Below the pieces are notes generated by a model, which was not told where the DNA came from, made no database searches, and saw only the letters and a program-made list of their open reading frames with translations. Of a DNA stretch of 64,000 nucleotides, positions 1 to 8,037 are shown piece after piece. The translations under genes were made by a program, and so were the position numbers. The DNA is taken from NCBI RefSeq assembly GCF_946221635.1, contig NZ_CAMIHB010000001.1:177470-241469 (forward strand), in the 5' to 3' direction. The stretch is from an uncultured Rhodoferax sp. (GTDB taxonomy: Bacteria; Pseudomonadota; Gammaproteobacteria; Burkholderiales; Burkholderiaceae_C). Each line of letters opens with the position of its first letter. Positions within the stretch are counted from its first letter, which is position 1.

Positions 1-101
1 CGTTGCAGGGCTAACAGCTCGCCCATGCCCTGCACCAGAGCCAGGGTGACGGCCAGCCAGGGCAGGAACGGGCGGCGCTTGCGTGGGGTGGTAGGGCGCA
101 T
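1..101 (-). CDS. Small membrane protein, partial (runs off left edge)
   Basis: The reading frame starts at ATG 101-99 and is open to the window edge, giving 33 residues so far. It begins MRPTTPRKRRPF, a basic N-terminus, followed by a hydrophobic stretch (LPWLAVTLALVQG) that looks like a signal anchor or the first membrane helix. Its ATG shares one base with the stop codon of the 29-codon ORF just upstream (TGATG), the usual arrangement for translational coupling. I do not recognise the family, and the C-terminus lies outside the window. Coding status is inferred from the overlap and the amphipathic layout only. Confidence 0.4.
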   Translation of the reverse strand, partial: MRPTTPRKRRPFLPWLAVTLALVQGMGELLALQ

Positions 102-190
102 CAGAGCTCGATCAGGGCAACCGGTTCCAGCCAGTTGTCTTCGAAGAGTTCATCGAGCAAACGTTGCAGTCCGAGCAGCTTGAGGATCAT
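101..190 (-). CDS. 29-aa micro-ORF coupled to the next gene
   Basis: This short ORF starts at ATG 190 with a good Shine-Dalgarno (GGGAGA) about seven bases upstream on the minus strand and ends at TGA 103-101. The peptide starts MILKLLGLQRLLDELF and ends in acidic and hydrophobic residues, so it could form a short amphipathic helix. Its stop overlaps the start of the following membrane ORF by one base, suggesting a leader peptide or a true small protein co-expressed with it. It is too short for family assignment. The ribosome-binding site and the overlap are direct observations; the role is unknown. Confidence 0.4.
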   Translation of the reverse strand: MILKLLGLQRLLDELFEDNWLEPVALIEL

Positions 191-340
191 GGAGGTCTCC
201 CGGCAGGTTGCAGATGCAATGACTCTAGGGGGCGAATGTGACGCTTTCATGGCAGTGTGGCGCGTGGGCCTCAGGTGCTGAAAAGAGGCTGCGCAGAAGG
301 CGTGCACTCACTATGCTCGCGTCTGATCTGGAGACCACGC

Positions 341-1351
341 TTGTCCTACCGCGCACTTGACGCATTGACCGAACTGGAGCGCATCCTGCAACTGGCAGGC
401 GACCGGGTGCAGACCCGCGTGGTCTGCGAAGTGGACTGCCGCGGTACCGCACTGCCGGTGTATGCCATTGCCCTGGGCAACCCGGACCCGCAGGTGCCGG
501 CCATCGGTTTCTTTGGAGGGGTGCACGGCCTGGAGCGCATCGGCGCCGAGGTGGTGTTGGCCTATCTCAACAGCATTGTCATGCGCCTGAACTGGGACCA
601 CACCTTGCAGCGCCAGCTCGAATCCCTGCGCATGGTGTTCATGCCCTTGGTCAACCCCGGCGGCATGGCCTTGGGCACCCGGGCCAATCCGCGTGGGGTG
701 GACCTGATGCGCAATGCCCCTGTCGAGGCCTTTGAGCCCGTACCGTCCCTGGTGGGTGGGCAGCGTTTGAGTTCGCGCCTGCCCTGGTACCGTGGTCGGG
801 CGGATGAACCCATGGAGGCGGAAAACCTGGCGGTCTGCGCAGTGGTGGCGCAGGAGCTGCTGCCACGGGCCTTCAGCATGACGGTGGATTGCCATTCGGG
901 CTTTGGCGTGCAGGACCGACTCTGGTTTCCGTTCGCGCATACGCGCCAGGCCTTGCACCATCTGGCAGAGATGTATGCCCTGCAGCGCATCTTCCGCCAG
1001 ACCTACAACCACCACCCCTATGTGTTTGAGCCGCAAAGCCTGCAGTACCTCACGCACGGCGACCTGTGGGACCACCTCTACCTGCAGTCGCGCGAGGTGC
1101 CAGAACGTGTCTTTCTGCCCTTGACGCTGGAGATGGGGTCCTGGCTGTGGATCAAGAAGAACCCGCGCCAGCTTTTCAGTCGCCACGGTATCTTCAACCC
1201 GCTGATCGGCCACCGGCAGGAGCGCGTGTTGCGCCGGCATCTGTGGATGCTGGATTTCCTCACGCGGGCCGCCTGCAGCGCCGTGTCCTGGGTGCCGCAG
1301 GACAGCGAGCGCCATGCGCTGCATGCCGAGGCGCTACAGCACTGGTATTGA
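341..1351 (+). CDS. M14-family zinc carboxypeptidase-like protein
   Basis: A 336-residue protein of the metallocarboxypeptidase (M14) fold. The zinc-ligand pair is visible as HGLERIG (H-x2-E), the third ligand as the histidine in DCHSGFG, and a candidate catalytic glutamate as TLEMGSW near the C-terminus. NPRGVDLMRN resembles the substrate-pocket Asn-Arg region of the family. I chose TTG at 341 because GGAGA lies six bases upstream; an in-frame GTG at 257 has no such site and adds an unconvincing extension. There is no signal peptide, so it is probably cytoplasmic. The likely reaction is removal of a C-terminal residue or deacylation of a small substrate; the actual substrate cannot be told. 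It is divergent from the small ORFs at the left edge. Confidence 0.75.
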   Translation: MSYRALDALTELERILQLAGDRVQTRVVCEVDCRGTALPVYAIALGNPDPQVPAIGFFGGVHGLERIGAEVVLAYLNSIVMRLNWDHTLQRQLESLRMVFMPLVNPGGMALGTRANPRGVDLMRNAPVEAFEPVPSLVGGQRLSSRLPWYRGRADEPMEAENLAVCAVVAQELLPRAFSMTVDCHSGFGVQDRLWFPFAHTRQALHHLAEMYALQRIFRQTYNHHPYVFEPQSLQYLTHGDLWDHLYLQSREVPERVFLPLTLEMGSWLWIKKNPRQLFSRHGIFNPLIGHRQERVLRRHLWMLDFLTRAACSAVSWVPQDSERHALHAEALQHWY

Positions 1352-1367
1352 TTGAGTTTCCGCAGCC

Positions 1368-2279
1368 TTACAGGTAGCGCAGCACGCCCAGGGCAAAGGG
1401 CAGACTCACCATGCCCATCAGGGTGGACAGCGTGACCAGGGCGGCAACATAGGTGCCGTCATAGCCCATGCGTGCCGCCAGCACGTAGCAGCTGGAGGCC
1501 GTGGGCAAGGCCGAGAAGGCCAGCAGCATGGTGGTTTGCGTGGGGTTGAGTCCGATGAGCAGTGCGACGCCCAGGGCCACTACGGGGGTCAGCAGGTGGC
1601 GTATGGCCAGCACTGCCACGGCCAAGGCTTTGCCGCGTGCCAGGGCATTGAGCTGCATGCCGGCGCCCGCCGCCATCAGGCCCAGGGCCAGCGAGGCTGC
1701 ACCCAGGCGGGTGACCGTGGGTTCCGCCCAGACCGGGACGCTGAAGCCCAGCAGATTGGCGGCGAGGCCCGTGGCCGTGCTCAGGATGAGTGGGTTGCGC
1801 AGCAGTTCCCGGCCAAAGCCGCGTTGGGCATGGCGGGCCATGGGCCAGACAGCGCCCACATTGAACAAAGGGACGCACACGCCGATCAGCACGGCGATGA
1901 GCTGCAGGCCCTGCGGGCCGGCCAGGCGGTCGGCAATCGCCAGGCCGATGAAGGAATTGAATCGGAAGGCAATCTGGGCGCTGGAGGCGTGGTCCCGCAC
2001 ATCGATATGACGGCCCAGCCAAGGCAGCCGGGGCAGGGCATAGGCCATGGCGATGCCGATGAGGCCCGTCGCCCAGCCCGCCCCCATGAGGCTGGACGCG
2101 GCCCCCAGGTCCAGAGGACTCTTGACGATGGAGTGGAACAGCAGGACCGGGAACAGAAAGTAGTACACCAGCGACTCCACCTGCTCCCAGACCGGGCGGT
2201 TCAGCGCGGTATAGCGGCAGACCAGATAGCCCAGCAGAATCAGGGAAAAATCGGGGAAGAGGAGTTGGGCGTAGTTCAC
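1368..2279 (-). CDS. AEC-family permease (auxin efflux carrier-like)
   Basis: A 303-residue integral membrane protein of the AEC family (PF03547), with about ten hydrophobic segments in two halves, starting NYAQLLFPDFSLILLGYLVC and ending in a hydrophobic helix. AEC proteins in bacteria export or exchange organic acids such as malate or malonate, or amphipathic compounds. GTG at 2279 is preferred because a G-rich ribosome site (AGGGG) precedes it and the length then matches the family; a longer frame to 2384 adds a hydrophilic, proline-rich extension. It ends 16 bases past the convergent M14 gene and is divergent from the Bug-type receptor, so both may deal with organic acids. That link is inference. 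Confidence 0.85.
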   Translation of the reverse strand: MNYAQLLFPDFSLILLGYLVCRYTALNRPVWEQVESLVYYFLFPVLLFHSIVKSPLDLGAASSLMGAGWATGLIGIAMAYALPRLPWLGRHIDVRDHASSAQIAFRFNSFIGLAIADRLAGPQGLQLIAVLIGVCVPLFNVGAVWPMARHAQRGFGRELLRNPLILSTATGLAANLLGFSVPVWAEPTVTRLGAASLALGLMAAGAGMQLNALARGKALAVAVLAIRHLLTPVVALGVALLIGLNPTQTTMLLAFSALPTASSCYVLAARMGYDGTYVAALVTLSTLMGMVSLPFALGVLRYL

Positions 2280-2328
2280 CCCCTGAGGATAGCAGTCGCC
2301 TGCACGAGGACCCCGGGTTTCCACGGGT

Positions 2329-2352
2329 GGGCCTGTAAGCCAGTGCAGGCCC
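2329..2352. other. Hairpin between permease and Bug receptor
   Basis: GGGCCTG (2329-2335) and CAGGCCC (2346-2352) form a perfect 7-bp inverted repeat with a 10-base loop. It lies in the short divergent region between the AEC permease start and the Bug receptor start. It could be an operator or a leader hairpin. It lacks a T-run, so it is not an intrinsic terminator. Confidence 0.35.
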
Positions 2353-2395
2353 CCAGGCGGGTACCATGCCGGCAAACACACCACAGGAGATTGCC

Positions 2396-3358
2396 ATGCA
2401 CCGTCGCGTTTTGTTTGCCTTGGGCTTGTTGGCTGCGTCCGGCGCGGCGCTGGCCCAGAGCTATCCCAACAAGCTCATCAAGCTGCAGGTACCCTTCGCG
2501 CCGGGCGGTACCACCGACATCATTGCGCGAACTATCGCGGATCCGCTGGGCAAGGTGCTGGGCCAGAGCGTGATTGTGGAAAACAAGGCCGGCGGCGGCG
2601 GCGTGGTGGGCGCCAATGAAACCGCCAAGTCGGTGCCGGATGGGTATTCACTGGGCATTGCGACGGTGTCGACCGTGGCGGCCAATCCGGCCATCAACCC
2701 CAAGAACCCCTACAACCCGTTGACCGATTTCACGCCCATCGTGAACATTGCCGCCACCCCGAATGTGATTGCGGTGCACCCCAGCTTTCCGGCCAAGGAC
2801 TACAAGGGATTTATGGCCGAGCTGAAGAAGAGTCCCGGCAAGTATTCCTACGCCTCTTCCGGTACTGGCGGCATTGGCCACATGCAGACTGAGTTGTTCA
2901 AGAATCTGGCGGGCGTGTTCATCACACACATTCCCTACCGTGGTGCGGGCCCGGCCCTCAACGACACCGTGGGCGGCCAGGTGCCGCTGATTTTTGACAA
3001 CCTGCCCTCCGCCTTGCCCTTCATCCAAAGCGGCAAGCTGGTTCCCATCGTGGTGGCAGCGCCGCAACGCCTGGCGCAGTTGCCCAATGTGCCCACCTTC
3101 AAGGAAGTCGGACTGGAGCCTGTGAATCGCATGGCGTTCTACGGCATCTACGGGCCCAAGGGCCTGCCCAAGGAAGTGGTGGACAAGGTGAATGCCGCAG
3201 TGCGCAAGGTGCTGGAAGATCCGGCGGTGCGCAAGCGCATCGAGGAAACCGGTTCGCTGGTCGAAGGCAACTCGCCGGAGCAGTTCGGTGCCCAGATCAA
3301 GGCAGAGTACGAGGTTTACAAAAAGGTGGTGGATACCGCCAAGCTCCGACTGGAATGA
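2396..3358 (+). CDS. Bug-family (TctC-like) periplasmic solute receptor
   Basis: A 320-residue periplasmic binding protein of the Bug/TctC family (PF03401), which is greatly expanded in Burkholderiales and binds carboxylates such as citrate or nicotinate for tripartite tricarboxylate transporters. A clear signal peptide (MHRRVLFALGLL...ALA) precedes QSYPNKLIKLQVPFAPGG, the family hallmark N-terminus. GGTTDIIAR and HIPYRGAGPALNDTVGGQV are further family signatures. Start 2396 is set by AGGAGA five bases upstream. No TctA/TctB membrane components are adjacent, which is common for orphan Bug proteins. Its last codons overlap the xerD start (ATGA), an odd functional pairing. Confidence 0.93.
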   Translation: MHRRVLFALGLLAASGAALAQSYPNKLIKLQVPFAPGGTTDIIARTIADPLGKVLGQSVIVENKAGGGGVVGANETAKSVPDGYSLGIATVSTVAANPAINPKNPYNPLTDFTPIVNIAATPNVIAVHPSFPAKDYKGFMAELKKSPGKYSYASSGTGGIGHMQTELFKNLAGVFITHIPYRGAGPALNDTVGGQVPLIFDNLPSALPFIQSGKLVPIVVAAPQRLAQLPNVPTFKEVGLEPVNRMAFYGIYGPKGLPKEVVDKVNAAVRKVLEDPAVRKRIEETGSLVEGNSPEQFGAQIKAEYEVYKKVVDTAKLRLE

Positions 3359-4260
3359 GTACAGGCGATACAGACACCCCATCCATCGATGCCTTCATAG
3401 ACGCCATCTGGCTGGAGGAGGGCCTGTCGCCCAATACCCTCCAGGCCTACCGGCGCGATCTGAGCCTGTTCGCCCACTGGCTGGAATCCACGCCGCTGGA
3501 TGCCGCGCAGGAAACGCATATCCAGGGTTATTTCGCGGCCCGCCACCACGAGACCAAGGCCACCACAGCCAATCGCCGCCTGACCGTGCTGCGGCGCTAC
3601 TACCGCTGGGCCTTGCGTGAAGGCCTGGTGCAGCAAGACCCTACCCTGAGGCTGGACGCCGCCAAGCAGGCCTTGCGGGTGCCCAAGACCCTGACCGAGG
3701 CCCAGGTGGAGGCATTGCTGGCCGCTCCGGACACCGGTACGGCGCTGGGGGTGCGTGATCGCACCATGCTGGAGCTGATGTACGCCAGTGGCCTGCGCGT
3801 GAGCGAACTGGTGGATCTGCGGGTACTCCACGTGGGACTGAACGAAGGCGTGCTGCGCGTGATGGGCAAGGGCTCCAAGGAGCGGCTTGTGCCTTTTGGC
3901 GAGGTGGCGCGTGACTGGTTGCAACGCTATCTGGGGCAGGCGCGACCGGAATTGCTCGGGCCCAAGCAAACGCAGGACCTGTTCGTCACGGTACGCGGCA
4001 GTACCGCAGGCAGTGCCATGACGCGCGTGATGTTCTGGTCACTGGTCAAGCGCTACGCACAGCAGGCCGGCATCCGCTCCCCCTTGTCGCCCCATACGCT
4101 GCGCCATGCCTTTGCCACCCATCTGCTCAACCACGGGGCGGACCTGCGCTCAGTGCAGATGCTGCTGGGCCACGCCGACATCTCCACCACCACCATTTAC
4201 ACCCATGTGGCGCGTGAGCGGCTGGCCGCGCTGCATGCACAGCACCACCCCAGGGGCTGA
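3355..4260 (+). CDS. xerD: Site-specific tyrosine recombinase XerD
   Basis: A 301-residue tyrosine recombinase. The N-terminal SAM-like core-binding domain (about residues 10-95, WLEEGLSPNTLQAYRRDL) is typical of XerD. The catalytic domain shows the first Arg in ASGLRVSELV, the Lys in MGKGSKERLVP, HTLRHAFATHLL (H-x-x-R), LLGHADISTTTIYTHV (His and nucleophilic Tyr). With XerC it resolves chromosome dimers at dif, in the cytoplasm with FtsK. The length equals that of the E. coli enzyme. ATG at 3355 overlaps the receptor stop by four bases, so translation is probably coupled to it. A dispersed repeat follows directly downstream. Confidence 0.95.
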   Translation: MSTGDTDTPSIDAFIDAIWLEEGLSPNTLQAYRRDLSLFAHWLESTPLDAAQETHIQGYFAARHHETKATTANRRLTVLRRYYRWALREGLVQQDPTLRLDAAKQALRVPKTLTEAQVEALLAAPDTGTALGVRDRTMLELMYASGLRVSELVDLRVLHVGLNEGVLRVMGKGSKERLVPFGEVARDWLQRYLGQARPELLGPKQTQDLFVTVRGSTAGSAMTRVMFWSLVKRYAQQAGIRSPLSPHTLRHAFATHLLNHGADLRSVQMLLGHADISTTTIYTHVARERLAALHAQHHPRG

Positions 4261-4274
4261 TAAGCAAAAGTGAC

Positions 4275-4353
4275 AACTCGCCGCCGGGCCGCCCCAAGGC
4301 GAGTTAGCCCCCTCGGGGGGGCAGCGACCCGCGTAGCGGCGGAGCGTGGGGGC
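4275..4353 (+). repeat. Dispersed hairpin repeat, family B, copy 1
   Basis: A GC-rich element fills the gap between the convergent xerD and EAL-HDOD genes. Its outer stem pairs AACTCGCC (4275-4282) with GGCGAGTT (4298-4305) around CGCCGGGCCGCCCCAA, followed by a CCCCCTCGGGGG hairpin and a CAGCGA...GGAGCGTGGGGGC tail. A second copy is at 8973-9053 with the same layout but a different, still paired, outer stem. Elements of this look are common between Comamonadaceae genes as I recall them. It may act as a bidirectional terminator or an mRNA-end stabiliser. Confidence 0.75.
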
Positions 4354-4354
4354 T

Positions 4355-5605
4355 TTAATCCAGCAGGGTCTCGGCCCAGGCCAGCGCCTGCAGATGGGCC
4401 CAGTTCACCTGGTTGCTGCTAAGCCCCAACGCAGCACTGGTACGGGCAAAGGTATCGTCGTCCCCGCTCTCGCAGGCTTGTGCCAACGCCAGGTAAGGCG
4501 CCAGGGGACCGCTGCCGTAGAGCAGGGCATTGGTCACACTCTCGGGCAGGCTCAGGGTGGCCAGCGCCGCCGGCAGGGGGACGCCCAGCAAGGTGTCGAG
4601 CAGGGAGAAGATGCCCACGACGAAGGCGTTGTCCCGCTCGTCGCTGTCCAGGGTGTCGGCGGCCAGCAGCTCCATGAGCCGGCCGCGAACCACGGCGGTG
4701 CTGCCAACCGCGGGCGGGATACCGCCTTCCTGCGAGGTTGTCAGCAGCAGCGCGGCCCATTTGAAGAGCTTCTTCAATCCCAGCAGCATCACGGCGTGCT
4801 TGAAGGAGTTCACTTCCGTGCGCAAACCAAAGCTGGCTGAGTTGATAAAGCGCAGCAGATTGAATGAGAGCGTGGGATCGCGTTTGAGGACTTCTTCGAT
4901 TTCTTCCGTGCTGGCTTGCTGGCGCACCAGGTTGATGAGTTGCAGGATGGTGGCCTGCGCGGGGCGCACAGTCTGGCCCTCCATGAGCACGGGTTTGGCA
5001 AACCAGTAGCCCTGGTACAGGGCAACGCCCAGGTCCTGCAATTGGGAATGCTGTAGCGCGGTCTCCACTTTCTCGGCAATCAGCTGCGCCTGGGACTTGG
5101 ACTGCGCCAGCTTGACGAAAGAGGCCATGGAAGCCGGTTTGAGTACCGACACATCGAACTTGATAAAGGACGCCAACGGCAGCCAGCTTTCGTACGAGCG
5201 CGTGAGCACCGAGTAGTCGAAGGCCAGGCGGAAGCCCCGTGCATGCATGGCCTGCAGCGTCGGGAGGCGGGTTTGAATCTGGTCGACCTCGGTCACCGGC
5301 AGTGGCGGAATTTCCAGCACGATGTGGTCGGGCGCCACCAGCTCCAGGTGCCCCCCGGCCAGGCTGTCATGGGTGCAATTGATGAACAGTGTCTTGCGCT
5401 CCAGCAGGACCTGGTTGTCCGCGGCGGATAGCAGGTTGAAAAGCAGCTGGGCATCACTGGCCGCAGTGTGCTGGGTAGCAGAGACCGAGCGGTCGAACAG
5501 TTCATAGCCAAACACGCTGCGCTCGCTGTCCAGGATGGCCTGGCGCGCGATGGCGAGAGGGGATTGGGAAGGGGCGACCGGGGTGGGGGAAGCAGCGTCG
5601 GACAT
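4355..5605 (-). CDS. EAL-HDOD signalling protein (YuxH type, degenerate EAL)
   Basis: A 416-residue cytoplasmic signalling protein. The N-terminal half (about residues 15-205) is a degenerate EAL domain: the EAL motif reads ELF (SVFGYELFD), and the metal-binding acidic residues expected in the DDFG segment are changed (RLAFDYSVLTRSY), so c-di-GMP hydrolysis is unlikely. The C-terminal half (about 210-400) is an HDOD domain (TLSFNLLRFINSASFG, LLGLKKLFKWAALLL). Proteins of this architecture (CdgJ/YuxH type) influence motility and surface behaviour without enzymatic activity. The N-terminal 20 residues are Ser/Pro-rich. It is convergent with xerD across the family B repeat. Its target is unknown. 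Confidence 0.88.
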   Translation of the reverse strand: MSDAASPTPVAPSQSPLAIARQAILDSERSVFGYELFDRSVSATQHTAASDAQLLFNLLSAADNQVLLERKTLFINCTHDSLAGGHLELVAPDHIVLEIPPLPVTEVDQIQTRLPTLQAMHARGFRLAFDYSVLTRSYESWLPLASFIKFDVSVLKPASMASFVKLAQSKSQAQLIAEKVETALQHSQLQDLGVALYQGYWFAKPVLMEGQTVRPAQATILQLINLVRQQASTEEIEEVLKRDPTLSFNLLRFINSASFGLRTEVNSFKHAVMLLGLKKLFKWAALLLTTSQEGGIPPAVGSTAVVRGRLMELLAADTLDSDERDNAFVVGIFSLLDTLLGVPLPAALATLSLPESVTNALLYGSGPLAPYLALAQACESGDDDTFARTSAALGLSSNQVNWAHLQALAWAETLLD

Positions 5606-5628
5606 GGTGGTGTACGGTTCAGGGCATT

Positions 5629-6447
5629 CTAGACGGGGGCAGGTTCCGGGGGCGCCACGGTTTGCAGGCTTTGCAGTTCGGATTCACTGAATCCGGCGCG
5701 TCTGCGCGCCTCCAGGTTGAAAGGCGGTTTGGGTCGCGGGGCGGCGTGCCGTACCGCAGCATGGGCGTAGAACGCGGGGGCGTCCAGTCCGTCGCGCTGA
5801 CACAGCCAATGGAACCAATGGTTCCCCACGGTCACGTGCCCCACTTCTTCACGCAGGATGGTGTCCAGAATGCTGCAGACTTCCAGCGCCTGGGGCGTTC
5901 CCACCTTGCGCAGTTTGGCCTGGATCACGGGAGTGGCATCGAGCCCGCGTGCCTCCAGAGTGCGGGGGACCAGGGCCATGCGGGCAACGACATCGTGGCG
6001 CGTGTTCTCGCACATGGTCCACAGCCCGTCGTGGGCAGGAAAGGTGCCGTACCGGTAGCCACAGCGTCGTAGATGGGCTTCGAGCATGGTGAAGTGCTGC
6101 GATTCTTCCAGCGCGACTTGCATCCAGTCGCGGTAGTAGCGCTCGGGCATGTTCGGGAAGCGCCAGACAGCGTCCAAAGCCAGGTTGATGGCGTTGAACT
6201 CGATATGGGCGATGGAATGCACCAAGGCAGCGTGGCCTTCCAAGGTGAAGGGGGAACGGCGTGGAACCTCCTTGGGTTGTACCAGTTCCGGTTGCGTGGG
6301 GCGTCCAGGTGCTTCGGGCCAGGGCAAGAGGGCCTCGGTGATTACCGGCAGGGACGGTAGTACCGCGGCCATGGCCTGTATTGCCTCCGCCTTGGCCAAC
6401 GGATCACAGATTTCAAAGGCGTGCAGCGCCAAGTGTCGGAGTTCCAT
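5629..6447 (-). CDS. DUF455 ferritin-like protein
   Basis: A 272-residue helical protein of the DUF455 family with a ferritin-like di-iron fold. Probable metal ligands are HIEFNAINLALD, ALEESQHF (E-x2-H) and REEVGHVTVGNHWF (E-x3-H). The function is unproven; ferritin-like relatives include oxygenases and tRNA-modifying MiaE. ATG at 6447 is preferred. A minus-strand hexamer TAGAAT (6460-6455) lies seven bases before it, so the message may be leaderless. An in-frame TTG at 6471 would overlap that hexamer. It is divergent from the gamma-carbonic anhydrase gene, and the two share a 38-base promoter region with back-to-back -10-like hexamers. Confidence 0.85.
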   Translation of the reverse strand: MELRHLALHAFEICDPLAKAEAIQAMAAVLPSLPVITEALLPWPEAPGRPTQPELVQPKEVPRRSPFTLEGHAALVHSIAHIEFNAINLALDAVWRFPNMPERYYRDWMQVALEESQHFTMLEAHLRRCGYRYGTFPAHDGLWTMCENTRHDVVARMALVPRTLEARGLDATPVIQAKLRKVGTPQALEVCSILDTILREEVGHVTVGNHWFHWLCQRDGLDAPAFYAHAAVRHAAPRPKPPFNLEARRRAGFSESELQSLQTVAPPEPAPV

Positions 6448-6450
6448 CTC

Positions 6451-6460
6451 TACAATTCTA
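6451..6460. promoter_or_regulatory. Overlapping divergent -10-like elements
   Basis: TACAAT (6451-6456, plus strand) and TAGAAT (6460-6455, minus strand) overlap in the 38-base gap between the DUF455 and carbonic anhydrase starts. The minus hexamer is seven bases from the DUF455 ATG. No convincing -35 was found for either. The placement suggests divergent, mutually exclusive transcription. Confidence 0.4.
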
Positions 6461-6485
6461 ATTTTTGGCAATCTGGAGAAGAACC

Positions 6486-7010
6486 ATGGCCATTTACGAA
6501 CTCGACCAGATTGCGCCGCGTGTGGCAGCTTCCGCCTGGGTCGCGGACAGCGCCCAGGTGATGGGGGATGTGGAGCTGGGCGAAGATGCCAGTGTCTGGT
6601 TTGGTGCCGTGGTCCGGGGGGATACCGCGACCATCCGTATCGGCAAGGGCTCCAATATCCAGGACGCCAGCGTGCTGCACGCAGACGTGGGCAAACCCCT
6701 GACCATTGGCGAGAACGTGACGGTGGGTCACCAGGTCATGCTGCACGGCTGCACGGTGGGTGATGCTTCCCTGATCGGCATCGGAGCCATCGTGCTCAAC
6801 GGTGCCAGGATCGGCAAGGGCTGCATCGTGGGGGCGGGTGCCTTGGTCACCGAAGGCAAGGAGTTTCCCGACGGCAGCATGATTCTGGGCAGTCCGGCCA
6901 AGGCGGTGCGGGAGTTGACCGCCGAACAACAGGCCGGCTTGAAACTCAGCGCCTTGCACTACATCGAGAATGCCCGCCGGTTCAAGACCGGTTTGAAGAA
7001 AATTGTGTAA
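6486..7010 (+). CDS. Gamma-carbonic anhydrase family protein
   Basis: A 174-residue left-handed beta-helix protein of the gamma-carbonic anhydrase group (YrdA/PaaY/CaiE relatives). Hexapeptide repeats run through residues 25-140. The zinc-binding histidines are seen in SVLHADVGKPL, TVGHQVMLHGCTVGD. Members form trimers with a metal at each subunit interface; many lack proven carbonic anhydrase activity, so hydration of CO2 is possible but not assured. GGAGAA six bases before ATG 6486 fixes the start. It lies just upstream of hslO in the same direction, 37 bases apart, and may share transcription with it. Confidence 0.93.
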   Translation: MAIYELDQIAPRVAASAWVADSAQVMGDVELGEDASVWFGAVVRGDTATIRIGKGSNIQDASVLHADVGKPLTIGENVTVGHQVMLHGCTVGDASLIGIGAIVLNGARIGKGCIVGAGALVTEGKEFPDGSMILGSPAKAVRELTAEQQAGLKLSALHYIENARRFKTGLKKIV

Positions 7011-7047
7011 ACGCCGGTTTTGCAAGCCGGTTTGATGGGAGTCGTGC

Positions 7048-8037
7048 ATGTCTGAATTGCACAAGTTTTTGTTTGATGGCCTGCCAGTGCGTGGCGCCAT
7101 CGTCCGTTTGACCGATGCCTGGGTCGAAGTCCTGCGCCGCCGGGCCTCCAACAGTGTGACGGGCGCCTACCCGGAATCTGTACGCGCCTTGCTGGGGGAG
7201 ATGACGGCGGCCGCTGTGCTGATGCAGTCCAACATCAAGTTTGATGGGGCACTGGTGCTGCAGATTTTCGGTGACGGGCCGGTGTCGGTTGCGGTGGTTG
7301 AGGTACAGCCGGATTTTTCCCTGCGTGCCACAGCGAAGGTGACGGGTGAGGTTGCGGACGGGCAGAGCCTGAGCCAGATGGTCAATGTGCACAACCAGGG
7401 CCGCTGCGCCATCACGCTGGACCCCAAGACCAAGTTTCCGGGGCAACAGCCGTACCAGGGGGTGGTACCGCTGTTTGATGACCATGGTCGGCCTATTGAG
7501 CGATTCAGCGCGGTGCTGGAGCATTACATGCTGCAGAGCGAGCAGCTCGACACCACGCTGGTGCTCGCTGCCAATGACCAGGTTGCCGCCGGGTTGCTGA
7601 TCCAACGCCTGCCCATGCAGGGCGAGGGCAATCTGTCGGGCAGTCTGGTGTCCAAGGAGAACGAGGACGCCATTGGACGCAACGAGGATTACAACCGCAT
7701 TGCCACACTGGCAGCCAGCCTGAAACAAGACGAGTTGCTGACCCTGGATGTGGATACCGTCCTGCGGCGCCTGTTCTGGGAAGAGCAGCTTACGCGCTTC
7801 GAACCACAGGTGGGCAGTACGGCGCCGCGCTTCGTTTGCAGCTGCAGCCGCGAACGGGTGGCCAAGATGATTGTGGGGCTGGGGCGTGACGAGGTAGAGA
7901 GCATTCTGTCCGAGCGCGGCGACATCGAGGTGTCCTGCGAATTCTGTGGCGACCAGCAGCGCTTTGATCCGGTGGACGCCGCGCAGCTGTTTACTGACCC
8001 GCTGCAGCGGGCATCGGGCGGCTCAGCCCCTCACTGA
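7048..8037 (+). CDS. hslO: Redox-regulated chaperone Hsp33
   Basis: A 329-residue Hsp33, a cytoplasmic holdase that is activated by disulfide formation and zinc release during oxidative unfolding stress. The N-terminal substrate-binding domain is recognisable (RGAIVRLTDAW, YPESVRALLGEM). The C-terminal zinc switch has all four cysteines: CSCSRERV (C-x-C) and CEFCGDQQ (C-x2-C), separated by a spacing typical of the family. It is slightly longer than the E. coli protein (292 aa) because of C-terminal and loop extensions. Its 3' end overlaps that of the convergent ATPase gene by 15 bases. Confidence 0.96.
   Translation: MSELHKFLFDGLPVRGAIVRLTDAWVEVLRRRASNSVTGAYPESVRALLGEMTAAAVLMQSNIKFDGALVLQIFGDGPVSVAVVEVQPDFSLRATAKVTGEVADGQSLSQMVNVHNQGRCAITLDPKTKFPGQQPYQGVVPLFDDHGRPIERFSAVLEHYMLQSEQLDTTLVLAANDQVAAGLLIQRLPMQGEGNLSGSLVSKENEDAIGRNEDYNRIATLAASLKQDELLTLDVDTVLRRLFWEEQLTRFEPQVGSTAPRFVCSCSRERVAKMIVGLGRDEVESILSERGDIEVSCEFCGDQQRFDPVDAAQLFTDPLQRASGGSAPH

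Noticed and set aside
3355..4260. Recombinase as a marker of an integrated element
   Set aside because: The sequence is a standard chromosomal XerD, with no adjacent phage, integron or attachment-site features.
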